Positions 24,385 through 35,946 of a stretch of DNA of 64,000 bases are shown here, piece after piece (the first letter of the stretch is position 1; each line of letters opens with the position of its first letter). Source of the stretch: Morinoia aosen (taxonomy: Eukaryota > Arthropoda > Malacostraca > Amphipoda > Talitridae); the NCBI GenBank assembly GCA_030386875.1, contig CM059564.1, forward strand, positions 48,876,075 through 48,940,074, in the 5' to 3' direction. The notes below the pieces were generated by a model that did not search any database, was not told the origin of the DNA, and was given only the letters and a program-made list of their open reading frames with translations. The translations under genes and the position numbers were made by a program.

Positions 24385-24570
24385 TGCACACATGGCCATG
24401 TGACGTCACACATGTGTAGACACAGTAACTGCACACATTTCTGCCATGTGGCGTCGCACATGTGCAGATAAGGTAAATGCTCACACTTCTGCCATGTGGC
24501 GTCACACATGTGTAAACAAAGTAACTGCACACATTTCTGCCATGTTGCATCATACACGTGGAGGTAAGGA
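24385..24570 (+). repeat. 48-bp minisatellite, about 4 copies
   Basis: CTGCCATGTGGCGTC and its variants recurs at 24441, 24489 and 24537 (48-bp register), with a partial first copy from about 24393. Each unit carries an ACACATGTG-type palindrome. It lies about 95 bp upstream of the large 30-bp array but shares no obvious unit sequence with it. Confidence 0.9.
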
Positions 24571-24664
24571 CTTAGGCCTATTTCAATTTTTTGTTATTTA
24601 TTTTAAGGGTTTGATTAAAAATTAAACCCTTTGCTTTCAAGAAGATGCGCGTTCATCGTTTTCC

Positions 24665-27151
24665 TCCTCATGTCACTGGAGGACACACAGTACCTCCCCA
24701 TGTCACTGCAGGACACACATTACCTCCCCATGTCACTGCAGGACACACATTACCTCCCCATGTCACTGCAGGACACAAATCACCTCCCCATGTCACTGCA
24801 GGACACACATTACCTCCCCATGTCACTGCAGGACACACATTACCTCCCCATGTCACTGGAGGACACACATCACCTCCCCACGTCACTGCAGGACACACAT
24901 TAACTCCCCATGTCACTGCAGGACACACTTTACCTCCCCAAGTCACTGCAGGACACACATCACCTCCCCACGTCACTGCAGGACACAAATCACCTCCCCA
25001 TGTCACTGCAGGACACACATTACCTCCCCATGTCACTGCAGGACACACATCACCTCCCCAAGTCACTGCAGGACACACATCACCTCCCCACGTCACTGCA
25101 GGACACAAATCACCTCCCCATGTCACTGCAGGACACACATTACCTCCCCATGTCACTGCAGGACACACACACATTACCTCCCCAAGTCACTGCAGGACAC
25201 ACATCACCTCCCCATGTCACTGCAGGACACAAATCACCTCCCCATGTCACTGCAGGACACACATTACCTCCCCAAGTCACTGCAGGACACAAATCACCTC
25301 CCCATGTGACTGCAGGACACACATTACCTCCCCATGTCACTGCAGGACACACATTACCTCCCCATGTCACTGGAGGACACACATCACCTCCCCACGTCAC
25401 TGCAGGACACACATTACCTCCCCATGTCACTGCAGGACACACATTACCTCCCCAAGTCACTGCAGGACACATATTACCTCCCCATGTCACTGCAGGACAC
25501 ACATTACCTCCCCATGTCACTGGAGGACACACATCACCTCCCCACGTCACTGCAGGACACACATTACCTCCCCATGTCACTGCAGGACACACATTACCTC
25601 CCCAAGTCACTGCAGGACACACATTACCTCCCCATGTCACTGCAGGACACACATTAACTCCCCAAGTCACTGCAGGACACACATCACCTCCCCACGTCAC
25701 TGCAGGACACAAATCACCTCCCCATGTCACTGCAGGACACACATTACCTCCCCATGTCACTGCAGGACACACATTACCTCCCCATGTCACTGGAGGACAC
25801 ACATCACCTCCCCATGTCACTGCAGGACACACAGACATTACCTCCCCAAGTCACTGCAGGACACACATCACCTCCCCATGTCACTGCAGGACACAAATCA
25901 CCTCCCCATGTCACTGCAGGACACACATTACCTCCCCATGTCACTGCAGGACACACATTACCTCCCCATGTCACTGCAGGACACACATTACCTTCCCATG
26001 TCACTGCAGGACACAAATCACCTCCCCATGTCACTGCAGGACACACATTACCTCCCCATGTCACTGCAGGACACACATTACCTCCCCATGTCACTGGAGG
26101 ACACACATCACCTCCCCACGTCACTGCAGGACACACATTACCTCCCCATGTCACTGCAGGACACACATTACCTCCCCAAGTCACTGCAGGACACACATCA
26201 CCTCCCCACGTCACTGCAGGACACAAATCACCTCCCCATGTCACTGCAGGACACACATTACCTCCCCATGTCACTGCAGGACACACATCACCTCCCCAAG
26301 TCACTGCAGGACACACATCACCTCCCCATGTCACTGCAGGACACACATTACCTCCCCATGTCACTGCAGGACACACATTACCTCCCCAAATCACTGCAGG
26401 ACACACATCACCTCCCAACGTCATTGCAGGACACAAATCACCTCCCCATGTCACTGCAGGACACACATTACCTCCCCATGTCACTGCAGGACACACATCA
26501 CCTCCCCAAGTCACTGCAGGACACACATCACCTCCCCACGTCACTGCAGGACACAAATCACCTCCCCATGTCACTGCAGGACACACATTACCTCCCCATG
26601 TCACTGCAGGACACACACACATTACCTCCCCAAGTCACTGCAGGACACACATCACCTCCCCATGTCACTGCAGGACACAAATCACCTCCCCATGTCACTG
26701 CAGGACACACATTACCTCCCCAAGTCGCTGCAGGACACACATCACCTCCCCACGTCACTGCAGGACACAAATCACCTCACCATGTCACTGCAGGACACAC
26801 ATTACCTCCCCAAGTCTCTACAGGACACACATCACCTCCCCATGTCACTGCAGGACACACATCACCTCCCCACGTCACTGCAGGACACACATCACCTCCC
26901 CATGTCACTGCAGGACACACATCACCTCCCCATGTCACTGCAGGACACACATCACCTCCCCACGTTACTGCAGGACACAAATCACCTCCCCACGTCACTG
27001 CAGGACACAAATCACCTCCCCATGTCACTGCAGGACACACATTACCTCCCCATGCTACTGCAGGACACACAGTACCTCCTTAAATCACTGCAGGACACAC
27101 ATCACCTCCTCACGTCACTGCAGGACACAAATCACCTCCCCATGTCACTGG
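24665..27151 (+). repeat. 30-bp minisatellite, about 83 copies, open in all three plus frames
   Basis: Units are TACCTCCCCATGTCACTGCA followed by GGACACACAT, with recurrent variants (ATGTC, AAGTC or ACGTC; ACACATTA, ACAAATCA or ACACATCA; CTGCAG or CTGGAG). Most units keep a CTGCAG site. Three units carry a 4-bp insertion (at about 25170, 25832 and 26610), which shifts the register. Frames reading VTAGHTLPPH, CHCRTHITSP and MSLQDTHYLP are all stop-free, giving overlapping plus-strand frames of 812, 783 and 488 codons; the minus strand reads VCPAVTWGGN. Blocks of variants recur in the same order, for example the CTGGAG unit followed by ACGTC then AAGTC units near 25371, 25521 and 26091, indicating segmental duplication within the array. 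Not a gene. Confidence 0.96.
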
Positions 27152-28343
27152 AGGAAGCATATTCTCGAGTTGATTCAATGCAGATCGTAGGAGCGCCTCA
27201 ATTTTCTATCGATACAACGAAGGAATTGGTGTTCTCTTCCTGTCTGGAGCGACGGCGTTAGCTGCATTTCCTTATTCACATCAATTTTTCAATTGATAAT
27301 TTCTCATGCATGATTTATGCCATTTTCGATTTATTCAGATACCAGTACACGAGATTTTCAATGCGATAGAGAAGTTATCTCAAAAGTAATGCTTGATAAT
27401 AAATCGCGTCGTCAATTTACTTTTCTTAACTTTCATAAAATAATTACTCTGTTCACGTCTGCTTCTCTCACCTTCTGAGTCATGTTAGAACCACGTGAAA
27501 CCTGTGATCAGTACTCTTGTGAAGGTAACGAACTGAACATAATATTGAAACAATTAAGATCATACAGGGGGTATATGTCAGAACCGTGCCGCGTTGCTAA
27601 AATATAATAGACTGTAACATTTCAAGCATTTCGATTTATTTTGATTTTTCAATTACTTTGGACGCATTCATTACTATTCTAACTTGCAGCCATATGTGAA
27701 AAAACAGTAATGTTAACGTAAAGTATGTGGCCTGTCTCTTTGACAATGGCTTTTTCATCCATCAAACATTTTGATAAATATAATTGGGCAAGAAAACTAG
27801 CAACTTTCTCTTCATTCTACAAGCTGTGCTTCACGTCCATATTCTCAGTCTGTCCAAAGATGAATTGTACCAATTCTCAAAAGCATGAACCGATAAAACT
27901 TTACCTGTAGATCGTGGCAAAAATTATGTTTCGAAAGCTAAATATTGCTGCAAGACTGACAGTTTCGACAGACCTGCTGCTACCTCGTCCAATGGAAGTG
28001 CCATCGCACTGTCGGGATCGCCTGCAGCAATCTATTGTCAAACTCAAACACAAGAAATTCACAACGTTTATTGAGACGAGACTGAGCAGTTCGCAGAATG
28101 GACTGAATCTATCATTTAGTACGAAGCAATGTTCATCACACAGAGCTTATGAACCATTGCAACAGATTCCCGTGCTATCATTTTTTTATTCATTGAATGT
28201 TTAGAAATTTATCTTCATTTAGGAGCTTCAAGTGTGAAATCGAAACATTGAATCCAACTAGTCCAAGATAAATTTAGTCAGCTGAGATACTCGCCAGCTG
28301 ACTTTCTGAACTTCAGGTCAGATATTTCTTCGCTGATGCCATG
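27152..28343. other. AT-rich unique sequence
   Basis: Two moderate plus-strand open frames (27725-27910 and 27914-28204) show no motif, signal peptide or splice boundary. No gene called. Confidence 0.45.
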
Positions 28344-28720
28344 GCTGCGAAAACTGGACGACTCAGTCTTTGTTAACAAGATACCTGCGAATTTCTTCAC
28401 TAGCGTCACGTGTAAACCTGCTGAACAACTCTAACTTAAGAATGATTTTAGTAAGTCGCGATCGCGTGGACCGAGTCGAGTCCATCCAGCGGGAGCATTC
28501 GATTTCGTTTCAATTTCGTTTCAATTCTTCGTTTGCTGCGCAAACTGAACTACTCAGTCTTTATTAACATGATATCCGCACATTTCTTCACTGACTTTAA
28601 GTGTACACTAGGTGAACAACTCCAACTTAAGAATGATTTTTGTAAGTCGTGATCGCGTGGGCCGAGTCGAGTCCATCCAGCGGGAGCATCCGGACGCGCT
28701 TTGGAGCCAAGCGAAGTTTC
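28344..28720 (+). repeat. Diverged 191-bp tandem duplication
   Basis: Sequence from about 28344 to 28510 recurs from about 28535 to 28701. Shared landmarks are ACTCAGTCTTTRTTAACA (28361 and 28552), AACTTAAGAATGATTTT, GATCGCGTGG and CGAGTCGAGTCCATCCAGCG. Copies differ at many sites, so the duplication is old. Open frames on both strands through the second copy (28550-28830) are short and unrecognised, although one minus-strand frame starts with a weak signal-peptide-like stretch. Confidence 0.85.
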
Positions 28721-29269
28721 CTGTACGGACAACTGGCACACAGCCAGCCCAGTGCACAGCATCGCTGTTACGGCAAACGATGCGCATGATGCTCTCTCCC
28801 ATCCCATCGCTGCAGACCTGCAGCAAATGACCCCTGGGCTACCAGCTCTGTCTCGTCAATGTCTTATTGCCAACTGATAATCGCACAAATAGCGCATCCG
28901 ACGCTCACGGTGCTGCTATAATTTGTTTTTGGTACTGGTATCTCTCAGACGTAACCTTATTACATGCTGTTGTATTTGTAGGCGCAATGATTCTGAACTC
29001 TCGCAAAAGGAAGGGATAGTGTTTATATCGAGTTATTTTATATCCAGCCTGTCTAAACTAGCTGGAGTAAATGAAATATTGACACAATTCACTGCATACA
29101 TTTTCTAAGCTAGGGGAACTGATTTAACGGCAGCAAGTTATTTGAAAAATTTATTTAACAGATGTTTGTACATTGCTACAAATGTGACTCAAAATATACG
29201 AGGCCTGTCGAAAAAGTATCCGACCTTTGGCCAGAAAAAATACTTCAACAACCTGACGGGGTTGGGACC

Positions 29270-29749
29270 CTAATCCCCTTCAAAGTAGGCTCCTTGTGCT
29301 TCCACACACTTAGCCCACCGATCCTTCCACTGCCGGAAACACCTCTGGAAGTCTTCTTTTGGAATGGTGTTCAGCTCTGTCGTCGCGTTCCGCATTATCT
29401 CTTCTCTACTCTCAAAACGGGATCCTTTCAGTGGTGTCTTCAATTTTGGAAACAACCAGAAGTCGCAAGGAGCCAGGTCTGGAGAGTAGGGAGGTTGGCG
29501 AACGGTCGTAATTCCATGTTTGGCCAAGAAATTGCGGATCAAATGGGATGAATGTGCGGGCGCGTTGTCGTGATGCAAGTGCCAGTTGTTCGCAGTCCAC
29601 ATGTCTGGTCTTTTGCGCCGAACTGCATCACGAAGTCGCCGGAGAACATCCTGATAGTACTCCTTTGTCACTGTTTGTCCTTCCGGTGCGTATTCGTGAT
29701 GCACAATTCCACGGACATCAAAGAAAACAGTCAGCATCGAAGGAGTCAA
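29270..29749 (-). pseudogene. mariner transposase, C-terminal half
   Basis: A 159-codon open frame reads FFDVRGIVHHEYAPEGQTV early on, then LHHDNAPAHSS and PPYSPDLAPCDFWLFPKLK. The second and third catalytic aspartates (HHD and APCD) are 34 residues apart, the mariner D34D signature. The frame ends with the usual EGD stop inside the left arm. A complete mariner transposase is about 345 residues; the helix-turn-helix region and first catalytic Asp are absent. There is no stop or frameshift in what remains, so the truncation is fairly recent or was created together with the fold-back structure. Confidence 0.9.
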
Positions 29750-29755
29750 ACATGC

Positions 29756-29875
29756 AATGCGACGATGGAGCTGAACACCATTCTAAAAAAAAACTACCAG
29801 AGGTGTTTCCAGCAGTGGAAGGATCGGTGGGCTAAGTGTGTGCAAGCACAAGGGGCATACTTTGAAGGGGATTAG
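29756..29875 (+). pseudogene. Inverted copy of mariner transposase 3' end
   Basis: The plus strand reads MELNTILKKNYQRCFQQWK followed by DRWAKCVQAQGAYFEGD and a stop. This is the same C-terminus as the minus-strand transposase, with several substitutions (TIPKEDFQRCFRQW there; TILKKNYQRCFQQW here). It forms the inner part of the right arm of the fold-back element. Confidence 0.88.
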
Positions 29876-29948
29876 GGTCCCAACTCCGACAGGTATTCGA
29901 AATATTTTTTCTGGCCAAAGGTCGGATACTTTTTAGACAGGCCTCGTA

Positions 29949-32150
29949 CTTCATATCTACCAGTCCACACTATGAGTATTCTGGGCCAAATAAAGCTACC
30001 AGGCTTGTGTGGCGACTCAGCAGCAGGTGAATAAACTCTGCAGCTAGCCGTGCTATTTAACTTGTGTGCTTATGTTTCCAACTTAAAGCTAGTAACGCTT
30101 ATAGAAGAAAAATGCTAAAATCCAGCTGAGAGAAGGTATTTTATAGTCGCTTTTCATCGTCAGGTTTTCTATCGGAATAGCGAAGACTGCCTTATAGTTT
30201 TTATAGTTTGGTATATATTGCATGTCAACCATAGTGGAAACTGAAGTTTAGTGCTGTCACCACACCTATTTGGGCGCATTATTGTACGAATATCAACAGT
30301 TGTGAACGCGATATGTCCATTACTTTTTCTGTGACACTCATAGTTTCATATTTCAATATAATTTAATGAATTAAATTTCATAATTAATTATAATTTCATA
30401 TGGCGTGGATCCAATTATGTTGAGAACCATTTCATTATGATGTTCAGTAGAAGCTGCCATAAGTTACATGATGAAAATTGATGACGTTGCTATAATAATT
30501 CGCTCACTGATAGTTTCAACCGAATAATTATTTTGATAAAAGTGAGAATTATATCAATGCAATGGTGTTACGGCATTAATTAATTTCGTTATGAATGATT
30601 TTTCTGTTATAATTAAAATGACGGTCTAATATATTTGATGAGACATAACAAATGCTTTTGTCACATTCACAAGCTTGTCCCGTACCATAAGCTTGTCACA
30701 TCCACAAGCTTGTTCATCCGAGTCAAACTCCAGTAATTTTTTGAAAAAAGTCTTCGGATATTAAGTCTGACATTTCGTTATATATAGCTTCTTGAAAGAA
30801 AAAATAGCGGAAAGAAATAAAAGATGAAAAGAAAAAATAAGAAACAGAGCAACAACTCAAAATGGACGCAAGTAGAAATGGTAAAAATATTGCATGGAAA
30901 TTTCGTTTTATTGACATAGATTCTGACGTACGAGAAGTTATTTCGATCTAGCCAGTTCTTCGATTTAACATCGCTAGATTTTTTCGATTCACTTTGGCCT
31001 TACTTCGTACTCACCAGAAGCTCACAAAAAATAAAATATAGTGGCTATTTTCAATTTTTTTACATCTAGGGCACTTTTTCTGGTGTATTATTTACCCCAC
31101 AATCGTCATCTGAACTTGTAGGAAGTCAAAGTTACAAAACAGTGTCGAATAAAATACTGTTCTCACTTTTTAACTTCAACACTGCAACTGAGCTTGAGCA
31201 CCTAAAAACCATGGGCCCGAGTGCAGTTCCCATGTCCAAGCAAGGCAACAAAAGTAAGTGAAATCAGTTCGAGTGAGAAAGTGCTATTGGGCTGCGAAGT
31301 CGGTGATATTTCCTTCTAATGGTTCATTAGTTGGACTTTGTCAGCATTTTGCTGTTTCGAGCGGCGGAGCTGCAACAAGGCTAACGATCTGGTGTACGAG
31401 CGGTCGGCCAGAGCGGCAACTCGCGCGCTTAGAAGCTTTAGGAAAATGTGGTGACGTTTTGAAGTTCTTGGGGTGCTTCTACGCTCTTCTTACACTACAC
31501 TTCAATTCAGATAAGGTTGAATAATTTGGGAGTGAATTGTAAAAGATATTGAGCTCGAAGTGTTTCGTACGAGATTGTTTAATTAAACTCAGCAGAATAA
31601 AAAAAATTCAACACCTTAAAATTATGCTCATTTATATTTGAATGGCCTTCAATTTCATGGAACAATGTGGTATATTTTATCTAACACATGGAAAGCTCCA
31701 GCTAACACGTTTTATGACGGCAAATAAAATTCTATTCCTGAAAATACAATGGTGGTGAGTAGGTGCACAAACTCTTTGTGTGGCATAGAGTTACTTTGAC
31801 ACCGTGCAACTTTGATGGCAACACGCCGTAACTTTGGTTTTAGCTAACTTTGCTATTCATTGAAAGGAACTTTTATACTAACGAACTTAGATGCTGACTT
31901 GCTGTAACTTTGACATTACCTAAGACTAAAATATGGAAACAGTACGTCAAACGTAAATTCTCAGGTTATGAACATTTCTAATTAGTTTTTTGCTCATTGA
32001 ATTATGTAAAAGCTCAATAGTAATATGACATATTCATGCGTAGAAAGAATTTAAGAACTTTTAAAACTTGCAACAATTTCTAACACTACAAATGCTTTAA
32101 AAATAAAATTTCAGTGAAATGTTTCAGTAAATATAAAGGGAAGGCTCACC
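29949..32150. other. AT-rich unique sequence
   Basis: No gene recognised. ACAAGCTTGT-type motifs repeat three times at 30670-30715. The open frame at 31258-31524 (+) shows no motif. Confidence 0.45.
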
Positions 32151-32541
32151 ACCGCTTCACTACACAACGTGGTGCACTGTGATGCAATAATCATCACCGC
32201 CTCACAACACAACGTGGTGCACTGTGATGTGATCATCACCGCCTCACAACACAACGGGGTGTGCTGTGATGTGATCATCACCGCCTCACAACACAACGGG
32301 GTGTGCTGTGATGTGATCATCACCGCCTCACAACACAACGGGGTGTGCTGTGATGTGATCATCACCGCCTCACAACACAACGGGGTGTGCTGTGATGTGA
32401 TCATCACCGCCTCACAACACAACGGGGTGTGCTGTGATGTGATCATCACCGCCTCACAACACAACGTAGTGCTGTGGGATGTGCTCATCACCGCCTCACA
32501 ACACAACGTGGTGTACTGTGATGCGATCACCACATCACCCC
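32151..32541 (+). repeat. 42-bp minisatellite, about 9 copies
   Basis: CACCGCCTCACAACACAACG followed by GGGTGTGCTGTGATGTGATCAT, exact 42-bp register (for example 32237 to 32279). Central copies are identical; the two edges are diverged. It is open on both strands (224 codons plus, 170 codons minus) because 42 is a multiple of three. Confidence 0.95.
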
Positions 32542-33194
32542 ACCGAGACGTTTGCAGACACAGGCCCGACAAGGCTCGAGTTTCAGAGGCCCGAGACGTC
32601 ACAGAGTGGTCGCAGGTCAACACGACACGATCTCAGCCCGTGATGGATGAGCCAAAGGAAAGCCAGAATCAGACCACGCTAGGTTTCGTACTTTGCTATC
32701 GCGTATTAGTTTGTAGAACTTACTGCGACTGCATAGTAACGCCCAGCTTCGCTTTACCTCCTCAGAAGAAGTGTCTTGTACAGTGTGTTTCACAAAAACC
32801 TGAACCGAGCATTTGTTTTCCAGTATCAGTAATACCATCGTAAGAATACCATATGCATTTAATAATTTGAAATTGCTAGAATATAATTAAAATTTGGCTA
32901 TAAATTAAATGCTTATGGTTTCCTTATGATGGCATTACTGATACGGGAAAATAAATACTCGGTTCACGTTTTTGTGGGACATACTGTGTAGTGAGAGATT
33001 TAGATTACAATTCTCTACGACTGCTGAAATTATTTTCAGGTTTTAACTAAAGGATGCACAGTACATCCGATTAGTGATATTTTGTGAATTATTATTGTGA
33101 ATGAATTGCCACCGCTTTGAGTACTGAAAAATATCCTTTAGCTCCTTTGTCGTGAAAAAGGGGCTTCCGCATAGAACGGGTTTCCTGCCACCAC

Positions 33195-33460
33195 GTTAGA
33201 GGAAACAAGGTAGGATCATTTCTATGGGGGAAAATACACCTCCTCTTGTTCGGCTGGCCAATAGAACGGCTTTATTTCAAACAAACTTTATGCAGTCACC
33301 AAAACGCAATGTCATTATGCCAATAGTGGAGCTAGATTTAAGGGTAGCAGTGCTGCCAGATGCAATATGAGCGTCGCCATTGGTTCGTTGCGGTGACGTC
33401 AGCAAAACCACACCGTCAACGAAAAAAAGGCTGGTTTGAACCTACCTTGTTTCCTCTACC
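33195..33460 (+). mobile_element. MITE-like element, copy A
   Basis: About 266 bp with terminal inverted repeats: it starts GTTAGAGGAAACAAGGTAG and ends CTACCTTGTTTCCTCTACC. The interior contains GAAAATACACCTCCTCTTG, a GGCCAATAGAACGG CCAAT-like site, ATTGGTTCGTTGC and GGTGACGTCAGC. The same interior recurs in copies B and C. It has no coding capacity. The target-site duplication is not evident. Confidence 0.85.
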
Positions 33461-33889
33461 GTGACTGCCGCGCACACACACGCTCTTGTCCTCGCCTCAA
33501 CTAAACAGAGTATTAATCACATGAATCAAAACAGTGAATTATTTATACCTTCACTAAATATCAGACACTAAATCTACTGCAAGTTCGCCCAGCACGCGAG
33601 TCTCTCAATTTGGACATGGAAAATGATTTTTCACTTTTCCTTTGAGTAGAAGGGAATTCCCTTTGTGTAAAATTTTATTTTCGTTTTTGTGAATTTGAAT
33701 ATCGTTAATGTGGCATTGTTGTTTGGTTTGTGAGAAATTGCATTTTTTTGGTGTGAAATTGGCTTTCGTTGGTTTGAAATTGCATACAGCATGAGGAAAA
33801 TCTAATTTCTTTAATGGGAAATAAACCTGATAATGGCATAGAAGTCCACTTTTATACCTGCGTTTCAGTATCCGTGCTACCCTCATCTT
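33461..33889. other. Unique AT-rich spacer between MITE copies A and B
   Basis: Contains a loose repeat of GTGAAATTG/GAAATTGCAT near 33720-33795 inside a minus-strand open frame (33913-33605) that I regard as chance. Confidence 0.45.
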
Positions 33890-34154
33890 GTAGAGGAAAC
33901 AAGGTAGGTTCAAAACAGTCTTTTTTTCGTTGACGGTGCGGTTTTGCTGACGTCACGGCAATGAACCAATAGCAGCGCTGATATTGCATCTGGTAGCACA
34001 GCTACCCCAAAATATGGCTCCACTATTGGCCGAACGACATGGCATTTGGGTGACGTCATAAAATTTGTTTGAAATAAAACCGTTCTATTGGCTAGCAGAA
34101 CAATAGGAGGTGTATTTTCCCCCATAGAAGTTACTCTACATTGTTCCCTCCACC
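33890..34154 (-). mobile_element. MITE-like element, copy B (inverted)
   Basis: Same family as copies A and C, in the opposite orientation: it begins GTAGAGGAAACAAGGTAGG and ends ACATTGTTCCCTCCACC. It keeps both TGACGTCA palindromes (near 33950 and 34050) and two CCAAT/ATTGG motifs. Length matches copy A to within a base or two. Confidence 0.85.
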
Positions 34155-34266
34155 GCGATACGTAGCGGTATCATTCGTTCCTAAGAACATTAGGGCCGCT
34201 GCATGGTAATTTTCCCCCGGGCGATGACTGAGGCAGAGCAGTGTTTAATTCTGTGAGGTTCTGCAG

Positions 34267-34495
34267 TAATGGATGCAACTTTCGGACACAATCATTTGTC
34301 CGGGCAACTTTCTGGGGACTCGGGCAACTTGGACGTGTGGTCAGCCGAGGGGAAAATCAAGGAATTTTGTAAGAGCTCCGTTGTGTCTCGTAAATTATCG
34401 GCGTTGGAGCCTTTCTCACTGGGAATGAATTTTCTCTCTACATTCAATGTCTTCTATCAGCGTGAAGTCAGGGTTAAGTATATCATTACAAATCA
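34267..34495 (+). CDS. Candidate coding exon, product unknown
   Basis: A 3' splice site (TTCTGCAG ending at 34266) precedes an ATG at 34269. The frame runs MDATFGHNHLSGQLSGDSG, then NLDVWSAEGKIKEFCKSS and so on, to a strong donor GTGAGTATTTTT at 34496, leaving two bases of a split codon. The composition is protein-like, but I recognise no domain. It could be the first coding exon after a 5' UTR intron. The putative intron would begin just before the telomere-like 40-bp array. Confidence is low because exon-like ORFs with flanking AG/GT occur by chance. Confidence 0.33.
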
Positions 34496-34689
34496 GTGAG
34501 TATTTTTTGTACATGCAATTCAAAATTCTTTTTTATTAATACTATTCCTTAAAATAATTAATAACTAACTATGCTCTCTAACATATTACTAACTCTATTT
34601 TTAAACCAATCATATCGCTATTTTTCAAACTTCAACACGCAAATCAACTTCATCCTAGAAAAATCTATTCTAACTTAATCTTCCCTAAC

Positions 34690-35450
34690 TTAGCTCTATG
34701 AAATTTCACCTCTGCTAACTTACCCTAATTCATCCTAAGCTAACCTCACCTCTGCTAACTTACCCTAATTCATCCTAAGCTAACCTCACCTCTGCTAACT
34801 TACCCTAATTCATCCTAAGCTAACCTCACCTCTGCTAACTTACCCTAATTCATCCTAAGCTAACCTCACCTCTGCTAACTTACCCTAATTCATCCTAAGC
34901 TAACCTCACCTCTGCTAACTTACCCTAATTCATCCTAAGCTAACCTCACCTCTGCTAACTTACTCTAATTCATCCTAAGCTAACCTCACCTCTGCTAACT
35001 TACCCTAATTCATCCTAAGCTAACCTCACCTCTGCTAACTTACCCTAATTCATCCTAAGCTAACCTCACCTCTGCTAACTTACCCTAATTCATCCTAAGC
35101 TAACCTCACCTCTGCTAACTTACCCTAATTCATCCTAAGCTAACCTTGCCTCTTCTAACTTACCCTAATTCATCCTAAGCCAACCTTGCCTCTGCTAACT
35201 TACCCTAATTCATCCTAAGCTAACCTCACCTCTGCTAACTTACTCTAATTCATCCTAAGCTAACCTCACCTCTGCTAACTTACTCTAATTCATCCTAAGC
35301 TAACCTCACCTCTGCTAACTTACCCTAATTCATCCTAAGCTAACCTCACCTCTTCTAACTTACCCTAATTCATCCTAAGCTAACCTTGCCTCTTCTAACT
35401 TACCCTAATTCATCCTAAGCCAACCTTGCCTCTGCTAACTTACCCTAATT
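34690..35450 (+). repeat. 40-bp satellite built from degenerate TAACC pentamers, about 19 copies
   Basis: The repeat unit is 40 bp (landmarks CTCACCTCTGCTAACTTA and CCCTAATTCATCCTAAG), with very few variants (ACCTTGCC, TTCTAAC, TACTCTAA). Cut into fives from TAACC, five of the eight pentamers equal TAACC or differ by one base (TCACC, TAACT, TACCC, TAAGC), two differ by two (TAATT, CATCC) and one by three (TCTGC). TAACC repeats are the complement phase of the arthropod telomere repeat TTAGG. The left flank (34550-34690) also holds scattered TAACTAAC, CTAACAT, CCTAAC and CTAACTTA. Confidence 0.93.
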
Positions 35451-35455
35451 CTCAA

Positions 35456-35946
35456 AACTTCTGACATTAACTGTACCGCATGGATCATAAAAAAGTAAAC
35501 CCAACTTTAAATCTTGATAACTTTACAGTAGATGAAGATAATTTAATTCTGTTTTTTGCATTAGGTGGTTAAAATTTTTCCTTAAAAATGTCAAATCGCA
35601 TTAAAATTAGTTCATCAACTCCACAATTTCAAGTGTATTAATCCATCAGATTCTGCTGGCTCTGGACAGACAAACAGACAGGCATCCCTTTTATTACAGT
35701 ATAGATTTATACGTATACTTGACCCAATTTACGAAGGATTTTTTTTTTTTTGAGTTAAAATAAAACCATTCATAGTCTTTGAAAATCATACATAGTCTTT
35801 GATCATTTAAAATCATGCTGAAACAAAAATTATAAATTATACACTAAAGGCAAACTAGTTAAGAAAATTTAATTTTAGATTGACTTCAATGAGAAAAGAC
35901 TCAACAATGTTATTCGAGACACTTGTAAGCCATTCACCGGACTTAT
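35456..35946. other. AT-rich sequence, nothing recognised
   Basis: Contains a T12 tract near 35740 and no open frame worth naming. Confidence 0.5.

Larger units (their letters stand above)
29199..29946 (-). mobile_element. Fold-back mariner transposon remnant
   Basis: The left end CGAGGCCTGTCGAAAAAGTA (29199) and right end TTTTTAGACAGGCCTCG (to 29946) are inverted repeats that continue through GGTCGGATAC and TTTGGCCAGAAAAAA. The element is flanked by TA on both sides (29197-29198 and 29947-29948), as expected for Tc1/mariner. Both ends carry the same transposase 3' end (…GAYFEGD stop), so the two arms (29199 to about 29391 and about 29756-29946) are inverted copies of one mariner end, roughly nine in ten bases identical by eye. 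Between them is the C-terminal half of transposase. The 5' half, with the DNA-binding domain and first catalytic Asp, is missing, so it cannot encode its own transposition. Confidence 0.88.

Noticed and set aside
24645..27261. Open frames of 812, 783 and 488 codons as large repeat proteins
   Set aside because: All three plus frames of a 30-bp tandem repeat are stop-free, so frame length carries no coding evidence. There is no signal peptide, unique domain or splice context.
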